A DNA stretch of 64,000 bases, from contig JBAYJM010000001.1 in the NCBI GenBank assembly GCA_041665065.1, positions 1 through 64,000 of the forward strand, in the 5' to 3' direction. Of the stretch, positions 8,689 to 17,190 are shown piece by piece; position 1 is the stretch's first letter, and the number at the start of each line of letters is the position of its first letter. The stretch comes from JBAYJM01 sp041665065 (GTDB taxonomy: Bacteria; Patescibacteriota; Patescibacteriia; 2-01-FULL-39-33). The notes beneath the pieces are model-generated. The model was not told the origin of the DNA. It saw only the letters and a program-made list of their open reading frames with translations, and ran no database searches. The position numbers and the translations under genes are program-made.

Positions 8689-8961
8689 ATGACTATTAAA
8701 CCAATAGGTTATCGCGTTGCTGTGAAACCCGTAAAAGAAGAGGAAATTACAAAATCTGGAATCATCTTGCCTGATACAGTAAAGGAAAAAAAAGCTGAAG
8801 GCTCCATTATTGCTTTGGGCACCGGAGAAAAGGTTGCAGGCTTAGGTCTTGCAGTCGGTCAAAAAGTTTTATTTAGTAAATATTCTGGCGATGATGTTGA
8901 GATTGACGGCGAAGAAATTAAAATTATCAGCTGTGATGATATTTTGGCAGTGATTGAATAA
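8689..8961 (+). CDS. groES: co-chaperonin GroES
   Basis: The 90-residue protein has the GroES core: RVAVKPVKEEE at the N-terminus, the mobile loop KSGIILPDTVKEKKAEG (about residues 24-40), and the closing GEEIKIISCDDILAVIE. It caps the GroEL ring during ATP-driven folding. Its promoter and CIRCE element are directly upstream. It is separated from groEL by an inserted palindromic repeat (8961-9039). Confidence 0.97.
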   Translation: MTIKPIGYRVAVKPVKEEEITKSGIILPDTVKEKKAEGSIIALGTGEKVAGLGLAVGQKVLFSKYSGDDVEIDGEEIKIISCDDILAVIE

Positions 8962-9039
8962 CACTAAATTGTCATTCCAGCGAAAGCTGGAATCTAGTGT
9001 TTAAAAGACGAGATCCTGGATAGAGTCCAGGATGACAAT
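8961..9039. repeat. interspersed palindromic repeat, copy 1 (between groES and groEL)
   Basis: Two hairpins in tandem: ATTCCAGC gaaa GCTGGAAT inside an outer ACACTA / TAGTGT pair (8961-9000), then ATCCTGGA (9013-9020) with TCCAGGAT (9026-9033). The element opens with ATTGTCATTCC and closes with the inverse GGATGACAAT. Related copies lie at 29261-29350 and, degenerate, at 10731-10758. The short tokens GTCATTCC, AAAGACGAGAT and GAGTCCAGGATGACA are shared with the 29-kb copy in the opposite orientation. Confidence 0.7.
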
Positions 9040-9062
9040 GATAATAAATTAATAAAATATAT

Positions 9063-10703
9063 ATGGCAAAACAAATATTATTTAATGAAGAGGCAAGAGT
9101 TAAATTAAAAGCCGGCGTTGATAAATTGGCTAATGCGGTTAAGGTGACCTTGGGCCCAAAAGGCAGAAATGTCGTTTTAGACAAGGGCTATGGCGCCCCT
9201 CAAATTGTAAATGACGGCGTAACAATCGCCAAAGAAATTGAATTGGAAGATAAATTTGAAAATCTTGGCGCTGAACTTATCAAAGAAGTTGCATCAAAAA
9301 CAAACGATGTTGCCGGTGATGGCACAACCACCGCAACAGTTTTAGCTCAGGCTATGGTTGCTGACGGTCTTAGAAACGTTACTGCAGGCGCAAATCCGAT
9401 AATTATCCAGCACGGCATGAATAAGGGTGTTGCGGCAATGGTTGAGGAATTAAAAAATATTTCCAAGCCAATCTCTTCAAAAGAAGAAAAACAGCAAGTC
9501 GCTTCTATTTCAGCAAATGATGAATCTATCGGCGAGATAATTGCACAGGCCCTTGAAGAAGTTGGAAATGACGGCGTAATTACGGTTGAAGAAGGACAAT
9601 CATTTGGAATTGATAAAGAAATCGTAAAAGGAATGCAGTTTGATAAAGGATACGTTTCCCATTATATGATTACCAACACCGAAAGAATGGAAGCGGAATA
9701 CGCCGATGTGCCCTTGCTTATAACTGACAAAAAAATCTCATCCTTGCAATCAATTTTGCCCCTATTAGAAAAATTGGCTCAGAGCGGAAGAAAAGATTTG
9801 GTTATTATCGCTGAGGACGTTGATGGAGAGGCATTGGCTACTTTTGTAGTAAATAAAATCAGAGGAACATTTAATGTTTTGGCTGTTAAGGCGCCTGGTT
9901 TTGGAGACAGAAGAAAAGAAATGCTTCAAGATATTGCAATTGTAACCGGAGGAAAAGTTATTACTGAAGAGCTAGGGTTGAAATTAGAAAATGCAGAAGT
10001 TACAGATCTAGGAACAGCTGGAAAGGTAATTGCCACTAAAGAAAACACTACAATTGTTGACGGAAAGGGCGATAAATCAGAAATTGATAAAAGAATTTCT
10101 CAGATTAATAAAGAATTAGAACTTTCTGATTCTGATTTTGACAAGGAAAAATTAAGGGAAAGATTGGCTAAGCTTGCTGGTGGTGTTGCCGTCATTAAAG
10201 TCGGCGCAGCTACAGAAACAGAAATGAAGGAAAAGAAGTTAAGAATTGAAGATGCTTTGGCAGCCACAAAAGCGGCCATAGAAGAAGGAATTGTTGTCGG
10301 CGGCGGAGTTGCTTTGATAAGGGCTTCAAAAGCATTAAACAATGTTGAGGTTTCCGGAGATGAAAAAGTGGGAATTGAAATTCTAAAGATTGCGATTGAA
10401 GAGCCATTAAAGCAAATTGCTCAAAATGCCGGCTATAATGGAGCTGTTGTAGTTGAAGAGGTTAAGAAGTTAAGTGGCAATGAAGGCTTTAACGCTTTGA
10501 CCGGTGAATATCAGGATTTGGTAGTTAAGGGCGTTGTTGATCCAACCAAGGTCACACGAAGCGCTTTACAGAATGCCGCTTCTGCTGCCTCGATGATTTT
10601 AACGACTGAATGTGCAGTAACTGACTTGCCAACCAAGGATGAGGGCCATGATCATGGTGCAGGAATGGGTGGATATGGCGGTGGTATGGGTGGAATGATG
10701 TAG
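9063..10703 (+). CDS. groEL: chaperonin GroEL
   Basis: The 546-residue protein is full length for the family. It has ATP-site motifs LGPKGRNVVLD and GDGTTTATVLA (catalytic Asp in DGTTT), the conserved KAPGFGDRRKEML segment in the apical domain, and a C-terminal GGMGGMM tail. It forms the double-ring folding chamber with GroES. No SD is present before the ATG. Expression should follow groES from the CIRCE promoter through the intervening repeat. Confidence 0.98.
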   Translation: MAKQILFNEEARVKLKAGVDKLANAVKVTLGPKGRNVVLDKGYGAPQIVNDGVTIAKEIELEDKFENLGAELIKEVASKTNDVAGDGTTTATVLAQAMVADGLRNVTAGANPIIIQHGMNKGVAAMVEELKNISKPISSKEEKQQVASISANDESIGEIIAQALEEVGNDGVITVEEGQSFGIDKEIVKGMQFDKGYVSHYMITNTERMEAEYADVPLLITDKKISSLQSILPLLEKLAQSGRKDLVIIAEDVDGEALATFVVNKIRGTFNVLAVKAPGFGDRRKEMLQDIAIVTGGKVITEELGLKLENAEVTDLGTAGKVIATKENTTIVDGKGDKSEIDKRISQINKELELSDSDFDKEKLRERLAKLAGGVAVIKVGAATETEMKEKKLRIEDALAATKAAIEEGIVVGGGVALIRASKALNNVEVSGDEKVGIEILKIAIEEPLKQIAQNAGYNGAVVVEEVKKLSGNEGFNALTGEYQDLVVKGVVDPTKVTRSALQNAASAASMILTTECAVTDLPTKDEGHDHGAGMGGYGGGMGGMM

Positions 10704-10730
10704 TTTGTTAGTAAAAAATAGTGAAAAAAA

Positions 10731-10758
10731 TGTCGTCCTAATGACAATTGGGATCTCA
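10731..10758. repeat. degenerate copy of the GTCATTCC/GGAATC palindromic repeat
   Basis: GTCGTCCTAAT, a short loop, then ATTGGGATCTC can pair (TCCtAAT with ATTgGGA) and resembles the two clearer copies. It lies just after groEL. Confidence 0.4.
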
Positions 10759-10784
10759 TATAATAATTTTGAAGCTTTTTAAAT

Positions 10785-10824
10785 AAATCAAAAGAAACGC
10801 AATTATGCGTTTCTTTTGATTTTT
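10785..10824. terminator. strong terminator after groEL
   Basis: A 17-bp perfect stem, AAATCAAAAGAAACGCA (10785-10801) with its complement (10806-10822), closes a 4-base loop and runs into T residues. Confidence 0.88.
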
Positions 10825-10873
10825 ATATTTTCTTAATCTTTATATTTTATACTGATTGCAGTATAATTAGTAC

Positions 10874-11299
10874 ATGGAAAATACAAATGTGAAAAAATGG
10901 GAACAAATTGATTTTGCGGTATATCTGCGTTTTGCGTTGCCTTGGGCTATTTTGGCGGTCGCTGTTGAAATCATCTTTCGTCTCATGGCGCAAAGGATGG
11001 GCTCAGGCTTTTTGTTTGATTTCAGGGAGTATATTTCTTGGGCGATAAGAATAATATTTATTGTTTTTATCGGCTGGAGAAAACTTTTAGCCTTCGGGCC
11101 AAATACCGGAATTGGTGCAATATCAGGAATAATTGCAGGAAGTGTAATCGGTTTCTTATGTTCATTCTTTTTACTTTTTCAAAGTTTTAAGGTATGGAAG
11201 ATTTTTAACATATTTTCCGAAACCGTCTTGTGGGCGGTTATTGGCGCAGTCATACTGGTTTTTATTTCGCATTTTATTAAATTAAAAATTAAAAAATAA
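10874..11299 (+). CDS. small multi-pass membrane protein, unknown function
   Basis: The 141-residue protein has four predicted membrane helices (about residues 18-38, 50-70, 80-105 and 115-137) and a very basic C-terminus (KLKIKK). I do not recognise a family. TATAAT at 10862-10867 ends 6 bases before the ATG, so the transcript is probably leaderless. The next gene starts 4 bases downstream and encodes another membrane protein, so the two are likely one unit. Confidence 0.75.
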   Translation: MENTNVKKWEQIDFAVYLRFALPWAILAVAVEIIFRLMAQRMGSGFLFDFREYISWAIRIIFIVFIGWRKLLAFGPNTGIGAISGIIAGSVIGFLCSFFLLFQSFKVWKIFNIFSETVLWAVIGAVILVFISHFIKLKIKK

Positions 11300-11303
11300 T
11301 TAT

Positions 11304-11624
11304 ATGGCTAAAGAAAAAAACACGGCTGAAGAAAGAATTTGGGGAGCAGCTTCTTATCTTTGGGTTTTGAGTTTGGTTGTTTTGGCAGCCAGAAAAGATG
11401 ATGAATATGTGAGATTTCATGCCAATCAAGGAGTATTTCTTTTTATTATTTCTCTCATAATGATTTTTATTCCAATTTTGGGTTGGATTATTAATGTTAT
11501 TATTTTGATATTTTGTATTGTGGGTCTAGTAAAGTCTTTGAAAGGCGAAAGATGGCAGTTGCCTTTGGTTAGCGATATCGCGCAAAAATTTGGGGATTGG
11601 ATTGTTAAGACGATAAAGTTATAA
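11304..11624 (+). CDS. DUF4870/Tic20-like membrane protein
   Basis: The 106-residue protein carries the DUF4870-like pattern. An N-terminal helix ends in a charged loop with VRFHANQG (residues about 34-41), two hydrophobic helices with FIISLIMIFIPILGWIINV follow, and a short amphipathic C-terminus closes it. Homologous families are small inner-membrane proteins of unknown role. It follows the preceding membrane gene by 4 bases and ends before a terminator at 11636-11666. Confidence 0.75.
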   Translation: MAKEKNTAEERIWGAASYLWVLSLVVLAARKDDEYVRFHANQGVFLFIISLIMIFIPILGWIINVIILIFCIVGLVKSLKGERWQLPLVSDIAQKFGDWIVKTIKL

Positions 11625-11635
11625 TTTTCTTTTTT

Positions 11636-11666
11636 TAAAAAGCAGTCTGTTGAAGGCTGTTTTTTA
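11636..11666 (+). terminator. terminator after the small membrane-protein pair
   Basis: CAGTC pairs with GGCTG (one wobble) between an A-rich and a T-rich tract. It can act in both directions. Confidence 0.6.
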
Positions 11667-11739
11667 TTGAATTGTGTTTTCACTTTTCTTTTTTTAGTAA
11701 AAAGAAAAAGCTAACAAAAAGAAAAGTCGTTCGCTGACA

Positions 11740-11845
11740 TAAATCATGGCCAATTTTTTACTTCGTTCGCTAAGCCAACAATGTCGCTATCGCTCCTTTT
11801 GTTGGCTCTTAACGCTCACTTCAGTAAAAAATGGCACAAGATTTA
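11740..11845. repeat. 106-bp imperfect palindrome (MITE-like hairpin)
   Basis: The outer arm TAAATCATGGCCAATTTTTT pairs with the region ending GATTTA (11840-11845), allowing a few mismatches, and the inner arm AGCCAACA (11773-11780) pairs exactly with TGTTGGCT (11800-11807). No coding frame is present. The rest of the 11667-11960 gap is AT-rich sequence without a gene. It contains a second small hairpin near 11683-11710 and the pyk promoter region (TATAAT about 11926). Confidence 0.55.
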
Positions 11846-11960
11846 TTAAGGCTCACTGGGGAAATGAGGACAGAAGAAAGGATGGGAAAATTTGGAATAA
11901 AAACTTTCTAAAAATATCCTTCTAATGTATAATAAAAGCAATAAACATTACCAATAAACA

Positions 11961-13448
11961 ATGAAACATACAAAAATTGTTGCAACTATTGGCCCGGCAT
12001 CGGAGTCTAAGGAGATGATGGAGAAGATGATCAAGGCAGGGCTTAATGTTGCCAGGTTAAATTTTTCCCATGGCACGCATAAGCATCATTTGATGCTGAT
12101 TAAAAATTTAAGGGCAGTATCAAATAAGCTTGGCAAAAGATTGGCTATTATTGCTGATTTGCAAGGTCCGAGAATTAGGATTGGCGAACTTCCACCAGCT
12201 GGAATTAAGATCTCCAATAGCGATGAGGTTGCTTTGGTAATTGAAAGAGATTTTAAAAAAACTGTAAAGAAAAAAGGAATCGTATACATTCCAATTCAGT
12301 ATGAAAATTTATATAAGGATCTTAAGCCTGGTGCGCAAATATTGATTGATGATGCAGTAATTGAATTAAAGGCAGTAAAAATTCAAAGTAAAGTAATTTA
12401 TTGCAAAGTGATAACCCCCGGACTTATTAAATCACACAAGGGGATGAATTTTCCTGGATCCTTGATAAGCTGTCCGCCGATTACTAAAAAAGATTTGGAA
12501 GATTTGGCTTTTGGAATTGAAAACGGAGCGGACTTTGTAGCGATGTCATTTGTTAAAAATGCAAATGAAGTTAAAAATTTACGAAAAAGAATTTTTGCTT
12601 TGGAAAAAAAATATAAGGTTGGAGAAGAATTTAATTTTAATAAAAAAGGCAAAGGCAGAGTCCATGCCAGGATTATTGCAAAAATAGAAAGAAAGGAAGC
12701 GATTGAAAATTTTGATTCGATTCTAAATGAGACCGATGCCATAATGGTCGCCAGGGGTGATTTAGGAATTGAAATGCCTTTTGAAGAATTGCCGCTCATC
12801 CAAAAAACTCTAATTGAAAAATGTCGGAAGGCCGGCAAGCCGGTAATTGTGGCAACGCAGATGCTTGATTCAATGATCAGGAATCCTTTGCCGACCAGGG
12901 CAGAAACTTCTGATGTTGCTAATGCTGTTTTAGATGGAACTGATGCAATCATGCTATCAGGTGAAAGTGCCAGCGGAAAGTATCCTTTGAAAGCCGTACA
13001 AGTTATGGCAAGAATTTGTAAAGAAATGGAAACAGAAGAGATTATGGAAGCGGAAAGTGAAGAAGATAAATTCAAAAATAAAAATTCTATAAATCAGATA
13101 ATTAGTTTTATCGCGCAGGATTTGGCAGAAGATGTTCATAAGACAAAATTGATTGTTTGTGCGACTGTTTCTGGATTTACTGCCAAAAACATTTGCAGGT
13201 TCAGGCCGGGAGCTTCTATTGTCGCTTTGACGCCATCAAAGAAGACCTTGAATCAATTGGAGCTGAGTTGGGGTGTTAAGTCGTATTTATTGCCATTTAG
13301 TTCGTCATTTGACGATATGATAGTAAAAATCAAAAGACTGTTAGTGAGTCATAAATTGGCTAAGAAAGGTGAGATGGTGGTAGTTGTTGCCGGCTATCCA
13401 TTTGGTTATAAAAGCCAATCAAATTTGATAAAATTGGAAACTGTGTAA
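11961..13448 (+). CDS. pyk: pyruvate kinase
   Basis: The 495-residue enzyme converts PEP and ADP to pyruvate and ATP, the last step of glycolysis. It has KIVATIGPAS, the catalytic-barrel motif KIERKEAIENFDSI with the active Lys, MVARGDLGIEMPFEELP, and MLDSMIRNPLPTRAE. A C-terminal domain with the effector-site-like SGFTAKNICRFRPGASIVALTP follows. The stretch around residues 205-235 is expanded relative to typical enzymes. It stands alone, has no SD, and ends at a palindromic terminator shared with another gene in the window. Confidence 0.95.
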   Translation: MKHTKIVATIGPASESKEMMEKMIKAGLNVARLNFSHGTHKHHLMLIKNLRAVSNKLGKRLAIIADLQGPRIRIGELPPAGIKISNSDEVALVIERDFKKTVKKKGIVYIPIQYENLYKDLKPGAQILIDDAVIELKAVKIQSKVIYCKVITPGLIKSHKGMNFPGSLISCPPITKKDLEDLAFGIENGADFVAMSFVKNANEVKNLRKRIFALEKKYKVGEEFNFNKKGKGRVHARIIAKIERKEAIENFDSILNETDAIMVARGDLGIEMPFEELPLIQKTLIEKCRKAGKPVIVATQMLDSMIRNPLPTRAETSDVANAVLDGTDAIMLSGESASGKYPLKAVQVMARICKEMETEEIMEAESEEDKFKNKNSINQIISFIAQDLAEDVHKTKLIVCATVSGFTAKNICRFRPGASIVALTPSKKTLNQLELSWGVKSYLLPFSSSFDDMIVKIKRLLVSHKLAKKGEMVVVVAGYPFGYKSQSNLIKLETV

Positions 13449-13452
13449 TGAT

Positions 13453-13505
13453 GTAAATTTAGCTAAATTGGAATACTTCACACGTGTGTGAAGTATTCTT
13501 TTGTT
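13453..13505. terminator. terminator after pyk, copy 1 of a repeated terminator element
   Basis: GTAAATTTAGCTA (13453-13465) precedes a perfect stem GAATACTTCACAC (13471-13483) with GTGTGAAGTATTC (13486-13498) and a T-rich tail. The same upstream 13-mer and the same ACTTCACACGTGTGTGAAGT core recur at 38263-38312 after the sigma factor gene. Confidence 0.85.
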
Positions 13506-13534
13506 TTTGGCTGGTTATTTTAGGGAAATTATAT

Positions 13535-13563
13535 TTGACAGGATTGGTGATACGGGGTATAAT
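13535..13563 (+). promoter_or_regulatory. consensus promoter of cassette B
   Basis: TTGACA (13535-13540), 17-base spacer, TATAAT (13558-13563). Confidence 0.85.
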
Positions 13564-13569
13564 TAGGTA

Positions 13570-13738
13570 TTACCTCGTAACTTAAGGAAGGCGAGGATGT
13601 GTCTGGGTTGAGGAACTTATGGGGGAGGAGTTGCACTTTGAGAGAAGTACAAGAAAGACCGCCACCTGAAGTATAGGCGGTGGGTAATGCAGGTGTTATC
13701 TTCATTTGTTTTGGGTTTTACTTTGGGGGTTATCATTC
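13570..13738 (+). promoter_or_regulatory. structured 170-base leader of cassette B
   Basis: Between the promoter and the ATG lies a long leader. It contains a 16-codon mini-ORF that starts at an ATG near 13619, encodes MGEELHFERSTRKTAT and stops in a hairpin. The hairpin pairs CCGCC with GGCGG around 13661-13680. This combination could regulate downstream expression, but no known riboswitch class is recognised. Confidence 0.4.
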
Positions 13739-13999
13739 ATGTGGGAAACCAAGGTGACCATTGTAAGGAAAAAGTCCCTGTTTGGTGGAACGTGGTTTAT
13801 GGAGATTGTGCTTAGCGGCACTAATCGTGATGAGCTGGAAGAAAGGCGTGACAGGGTGAAACGCCATTATCAAGACAGTCCGTGGCAGTTCATTGTCCAC
13901 GTCTCTCCAATCGTGAAGTTACAGTCACAATCGAAGTCGCAGAAAGCATCATCTCAAGATGCACGTTGGGTTCGACAGCCTCTTTGCATGGCCCACTAG
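13739..13999 (+). CDS. cassette B: 86-residue protein of unknown function
   Basis: The ATG at 13739 is chosen because GGGGGT lies 8 bases upstream; an earlier non-ATG frame extension runs into the leader. The product is basic and soluble, beginning MWETKVTIVRKKSLFGGTW. The pattern of short alternating segments suggests a beta-rich N-terminal half. The C-terminal third is Ser/Gln/Lys-rich and likely disordered. No family is recognised. Base composition is clearly less AT-rich than pyk and lgt on either side, and the gene has its own promoter and terminator. Confidence 0.6.
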   Translation: MWETKVTIVRKKSLFGGTWFMEIVLSGTNRDELEERRDRVKRHYQDSPWQFIVHVSPIVKLQSQSKSQKASSQDARWVRQPLCMAH

Positions 14000-14024
14000 A
14001 TCTGCAAGCCCACAATCCTTCGTC

Positions 14025-14070
14025 GCCGTTCCCCCAATAACCATCGGGTGGGAACGGCATATTTTTTTTG
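14025..14070 (+). terminator. terminator of cassette B
   Basis: GCCGTTCCC (14025-14033) pairs with GGGAACGGC (14050-14058), followed by a run of T. Confidence 0.85.
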
Positions 14071-14095
14071 TCAAAATTTCTGCTACAATACAAAT

Positions 14096-14902
14096 ATGAA
14101 TTTCTTACACAATTACATTCCTCATCCCATATTTTTTCAATTGGGTGATATCACTATCCGTTTTTATAGTTTATTTATTATTCTCGCAATAATAGTTTGT
14201 TTGATCACTGTTTTGTTTTTGGCTAAAAAAAATACTTCGGAAAAAAATATCTCGGATGATATTTTTGATCTAGCGCTGTGGCTAATAATTGGCGGAATAA
14301 TCGGTGCAAGATTATACGATGTGTTTTTAATCGACTGGAGTTACTTTAGAAATCATTTAGTCGATATTATAAAAATTTGGCAAGGCGGAATAGCTATTCA
14401 TGGCGCAATTATTGGCGGCTTAATTTCATCTTTAGCTTGGGCCAAAATAAAAAAGAGAAACTTTTGGAAATTTGCCGCACTTATTTTTACAGTCCTTCCG
14501 CTTGGACAGGCGATTGGCAGATGGGGTAATTACTTTAATCAAGAATTATTCGGCCGACCTACTAATTTGCCATGGGGAATTCCGATTAGCCTAGATAATC
14601 GTCAGCTGGAATATTCAAATTTTCAATATTTTCATCCGACATTTTTCTATGAGTCGATTTTAAATTTAATATTATTTTTTGTTTTATTGTTTGTTTATAA
14701 AAAAAATCGGCTTAAGCCGATTTTCATCCCGATTATTTATTTGATGGGCTATTCGATAATTAGATTTTCAACGGAGTTTATTAGAATTGATCCGACACCC
14801 GTTTATTTTGGCCTGCGCTTGCCTCAAATTGCGAGCTTAATAATATTTATCGCATTAATTTTATTTCTGCTTCTTAGAAAGTTTAGACGCTCTGTTTCTT
14901 AA
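14096..14902 (+). CDS. lgt: prolipoprotein diacylglyceryl transferase
   Basis: The 268-residue membrane enzyme moves diacylglycerol from phosphatidylglycerol to the lipobox Cys of prolipoproteins. The signature GQAIGRWGNYFNQELFG (Arg and Asn essential) is near residue 145 and the GAIIGG segment near 105. Seven membrane segments can be placed. The start at 14096 is chosen because an extended -10 (TG, one base, TACAAT at 14084-14089) ends 6 bases before it, which makes a leaderless mRNA. The upstream in-frame codons belong to the cassette B terminator. The 3' end overlaps the convergent glycosyltransferase gene by 42 bases. Confidence 0.93.
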   Translation: MNFLHNYIPHPIFFQLGDITIRFYSLFIILAIIVCLITVLFLAKKNTSEKNISDDIFDLALWLIIGGIIGARLYDVFLIDWSYFRNHLVDIIKIWQGGIAIHGAIIGGLISSLAWAKIKKRNFWKFAALIFTVLPLGQAIGRWGNYFNQELFGRPTNLPWGIPISLDNRQLEYSNFQYFHPTFFYESILNLILFFVLLFVYKKNRLKPIFIPIIYLMGYSIIRFSTEFIRIDPTPVYFGLRLPQIASLIIFIALILFLLLRKFRRSVS

Positions 14903-15601
14903 TTCTCGGATTTTTTTGAGATAATCTATGGCAGTTGCCAGCACGTTAACCGTGCTTTTTCTTTTTTCATTCCTGTAATCCGACCAGTCAACCGGAATCT
15001 CTTTTGTCTTATAGCCCATTGCTTCTGTCAGGCAAATTATTTCTGTGTCCCAAAAAAAGCCAGTATCAATACATAGCGGAAGGACTTGATCCCGAACTTT
15101 TTTGCTTATCAATTTAAAACCGCATTGAAAATCAGAGATGTTTGTTTTTAAAATCAGTCTGGCGAGCGTTTTGTATATTCTGGAAGAAATCTCCCGTTTG
15201 AGTGATCTTTGAACGCGAGATTCTTTTAAAAAACGCGAGCCTATTGCCATATCATAGCCATTATTGGCGGCCTCGATTAATCCCGCTACGCAATTTAAAT
15301 CGACAGCCAAATCTATGTCCATGTAAATATAAAAATCAGCATCAAATTGGAGAAAAGTTTTTTTTAGTGCTCCTCCCCGACCTCTTTCTCGAATAAAAAA
15401 ATATTTCAAATTTTTCACTTCTGACTCCAGACGTTTACTTATCTGGCCGGTTTTGTCACTGGAGGCATTATCGGCTATTGCTATCTGCCAATTAGAAAAA
15501 TTATTTTTAAAATATTTTGCAATTTTTTTAATATTGTCTTCAATGACCAACTCCTCATTATATACCGGCATAACCGCCAGGATTTTTTTGTCACTACTCA
15601 T
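14861..15601 (-). CDS. family 2 glycosyltransferase, dolichyl/polyprenyl-phosphate glycosyltransferase-like (ALG5-like)
   Basis: The 246-residue GT-A protein has the N-terminal nucleotide-sugar motif VMPVYNEELVIEDNI, ADNASSDKT, the metal-binding DxD in YMDIDLAVD near residue 95, and FQCGFKLISK. This pattern is typical of enzymes that charge a polyprenyl phosphate with a sugar. There are no membrane segments. It overlaps the upstream GT-C gene by 8 bases, so the two are translationally coupled: one makes the lipid-linked sugar, the other uses it (inference). Confidence 0.85.
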   Translation of the reverse strand: MSSDKKILAVMPVYNEELVIEDNIKKIAKYFKNNFSNWQIAIADNASSDKTGQISKRLESEVKNLKYFFIRERGRGGALKKTFLQFDADFYIYMDIDLAVDLNCVAGLIEAANNGYDMAIGSRFLKESRVQRSLKREISSRIYKTLARLILKTNISDFQCGFKLISKKVRDQVLPLCIDTGFFWDTEIICLTEAMGYKTKEIPVDWSDYRNEKRKSTVNVLATAIDYLKKIRELRNRASKLSKKQK

Positions 15602-17180
15602 TTATTTTATAAATTATTGCCTCATCATCCTCATAAACTTTTTCAAATGAAGGATATTTCTCGACGGCTTGGAGGATTTTTTTATCTTCTTTGGTGGCAA
15701 TTAGTAATTTAGCATTAAACTCCTTTTTTATTATTGAGGCGGAATTTTCATCAAGCTTGCCTTTTGAAATGTCATAATATTTTTGGAATAAATCTTTATT
15801 ATATACATAGGTAAATGTTGGATCCAGGCCGGCAACATAAAAATTTTTACTATTATAAAAGTAAAGCATGGGGAATCTGTCCCAGCGCAGATTAAAAATG
15901 GTTTTACCTTGGCTGGAATTCACCATTAGCCACTGTGACGATTTTTCAAGCCTGTTGAGCGGGATGGTTTGCGATTGCGTTTGCAATTTTAGTACTACTA
16001 ATACGCCCGAGAGAGTAAATACTATTATCGCAACCCAGCTGACCAGCCTTAAGGATACGAGTTTTTTTAAACCGGAAGTAAAAATTTTCCAATCGTTTTT
16101 AATTTTTTCATCTGCAAAAGCGCTTTGAAAGGTCAATCCGGCGGTTAATACAGCAAACGGTACAAAATACTCAATATTTCTCTTTGATTTAAGCGTTACC
16201 AGCAAAAATAATATTGTAAGGAGCATTAAAAATTTTGATTTGAGGTCAATTTTTTTAAAATATACGGCCTGAAAAATAAACGGAAAACACAAAATTATTA
16301 TTGAGGCCACGATACTGGCAAACAACAATGTTGGAGTAAATGGAAACCATTCTGCGCCAATGCCGAGGCTTTTTTTGTTGATTAGTCCGATTTGGACTAT
16401 ATGGACAAAAGAAAAATATAAATTTTTTGGGAAATAGGGATTTATGATCAAGCCCAGCGTAATGCCGATTAGCGGATAGATGATTATTTTAAAATTATCA
16501 AAAGTAAAACAGCTCTTGAAAAAGTTTTTTATCAAATTTCGGTTTAATCTGGGCGTTTCTATTTTAATGACCTCATCAATAACTTTTATGAAAATATAAG
16601 CCAGGGCTAATATAATCACCAAAAACCAGCCACTATAAGCCCAGACATAAATAAATGAGGCAATGGCCAGAAGCAAATGCTTGCGTTTGATTATTAAGTA
16701 AGTGCAAATTATTATCAGAATCAAAGAAATCGGCTGAGCTTTGATCAGTAACATTCTAAAAACAAAAGCGGATGATAGAAACATCGTCAGCGTAAGCGGC
16801 AGGGCCAGCTTTACTTTGAATTTTTTTAAGAATATAAATACAGCCAAGAAAACCAGGCAATCTAAAATAAGATGGCCGATTTTAGCTCCCCAGAAAGGAG
16901 AAATATATTTAACAAAAGGAGCCAAATACAGATGGTATAACAAATGATGATCAACAAAATTATCTTTTAAAATTGTAAATTGCAAATTGGGAAAATTTTT
17001 AATAATGCCCTGATCGGCAATCACCTGAGATATTTTGATATGATAAAAAGAATCCGGATCGCTTAAAAAAGGAGTCCAGTGCATAAACAAAAAAGCGGCA
17101 AAGCAGATTATTAACAACACGGCCGCTTGGAGATAATTGTTTTTTGAAAAAAGCGCTCGAAAAGATTTGAAAAAGCGCAT
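15594..17180 (-). CDS. GT-C-type membrane glycosyltransferase, oligosaccharyltransferase-like
   Basis: The 528-residue protein has an N-terminal membrane helix followed by SDPDSFYHIKI near residue 41 and VDHHLLYHLY near 78. This is the acidic first-loop pattern of GT-C enzymes such as STT3/PglB and PMT. About ten membrane helices follow, then a soluble C-terminal domain. In that domain RWDRFPML occupies the place where STT3 proteins have WWDYG. The acceptor is unknown. It follows the phosphosugar isomerase by 10 bases and overlaps the GT2 gene. Confidence 0.65.
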   Translation of the reverse strand: MRFFKSFRALFSKNNYLQAAVLLIICFAAFLFMHWTPFLSDPDSFYHIKISQVIADQGIIKNFPNLQFTILKDNFVDHHLLYHLYLAPFVKYISPFWGAKIGHLILDCLVFLAVFIFLKKFKVKLALPLTLTMFLSSAFVFRMLLIKAQPISLILIIICTYLIIKRKHLLLAIASFIYVWAYSGWFLVIILALAYIFIKVIDEVIKIETPRLNRNLIKNFFKSCFTFDNFKIIIYPLIGITLGLIINPYFPKNLYFSFVHIVQIGLINKKSLGIGAEWFPFTPTLLFASIVASIIILCFPFIFQAVYFKKIDLKSKFLMLLTILFLLVTLKSKRNIEYFVPFAVLTAGLTFQSAFADEKIKNDWKIFTSGLKKLVSLRLVSWVAIIVFTLSGVLVVLKLQTQSQTIPLNRLEKSSQWLMVNSSQGKTIFNLRWDRFPMLYFYNSKNFYVAGLDPTFTYVYNKDLFQKYYDISKGKLDENSASIIKKEFNAKLLIATKEDKKILQAVEKYPSFEKVYEDDEAIIYKINE

Positions 17181-17190
17181 AATTAAATAG

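Noticed and set aside
12398..13075. 225-codon minus-strand ORF inside pyk
   Set aside because: It is antisense to conserved pyruvate kinase motifs; the open frame is a shadow of the coding strand.
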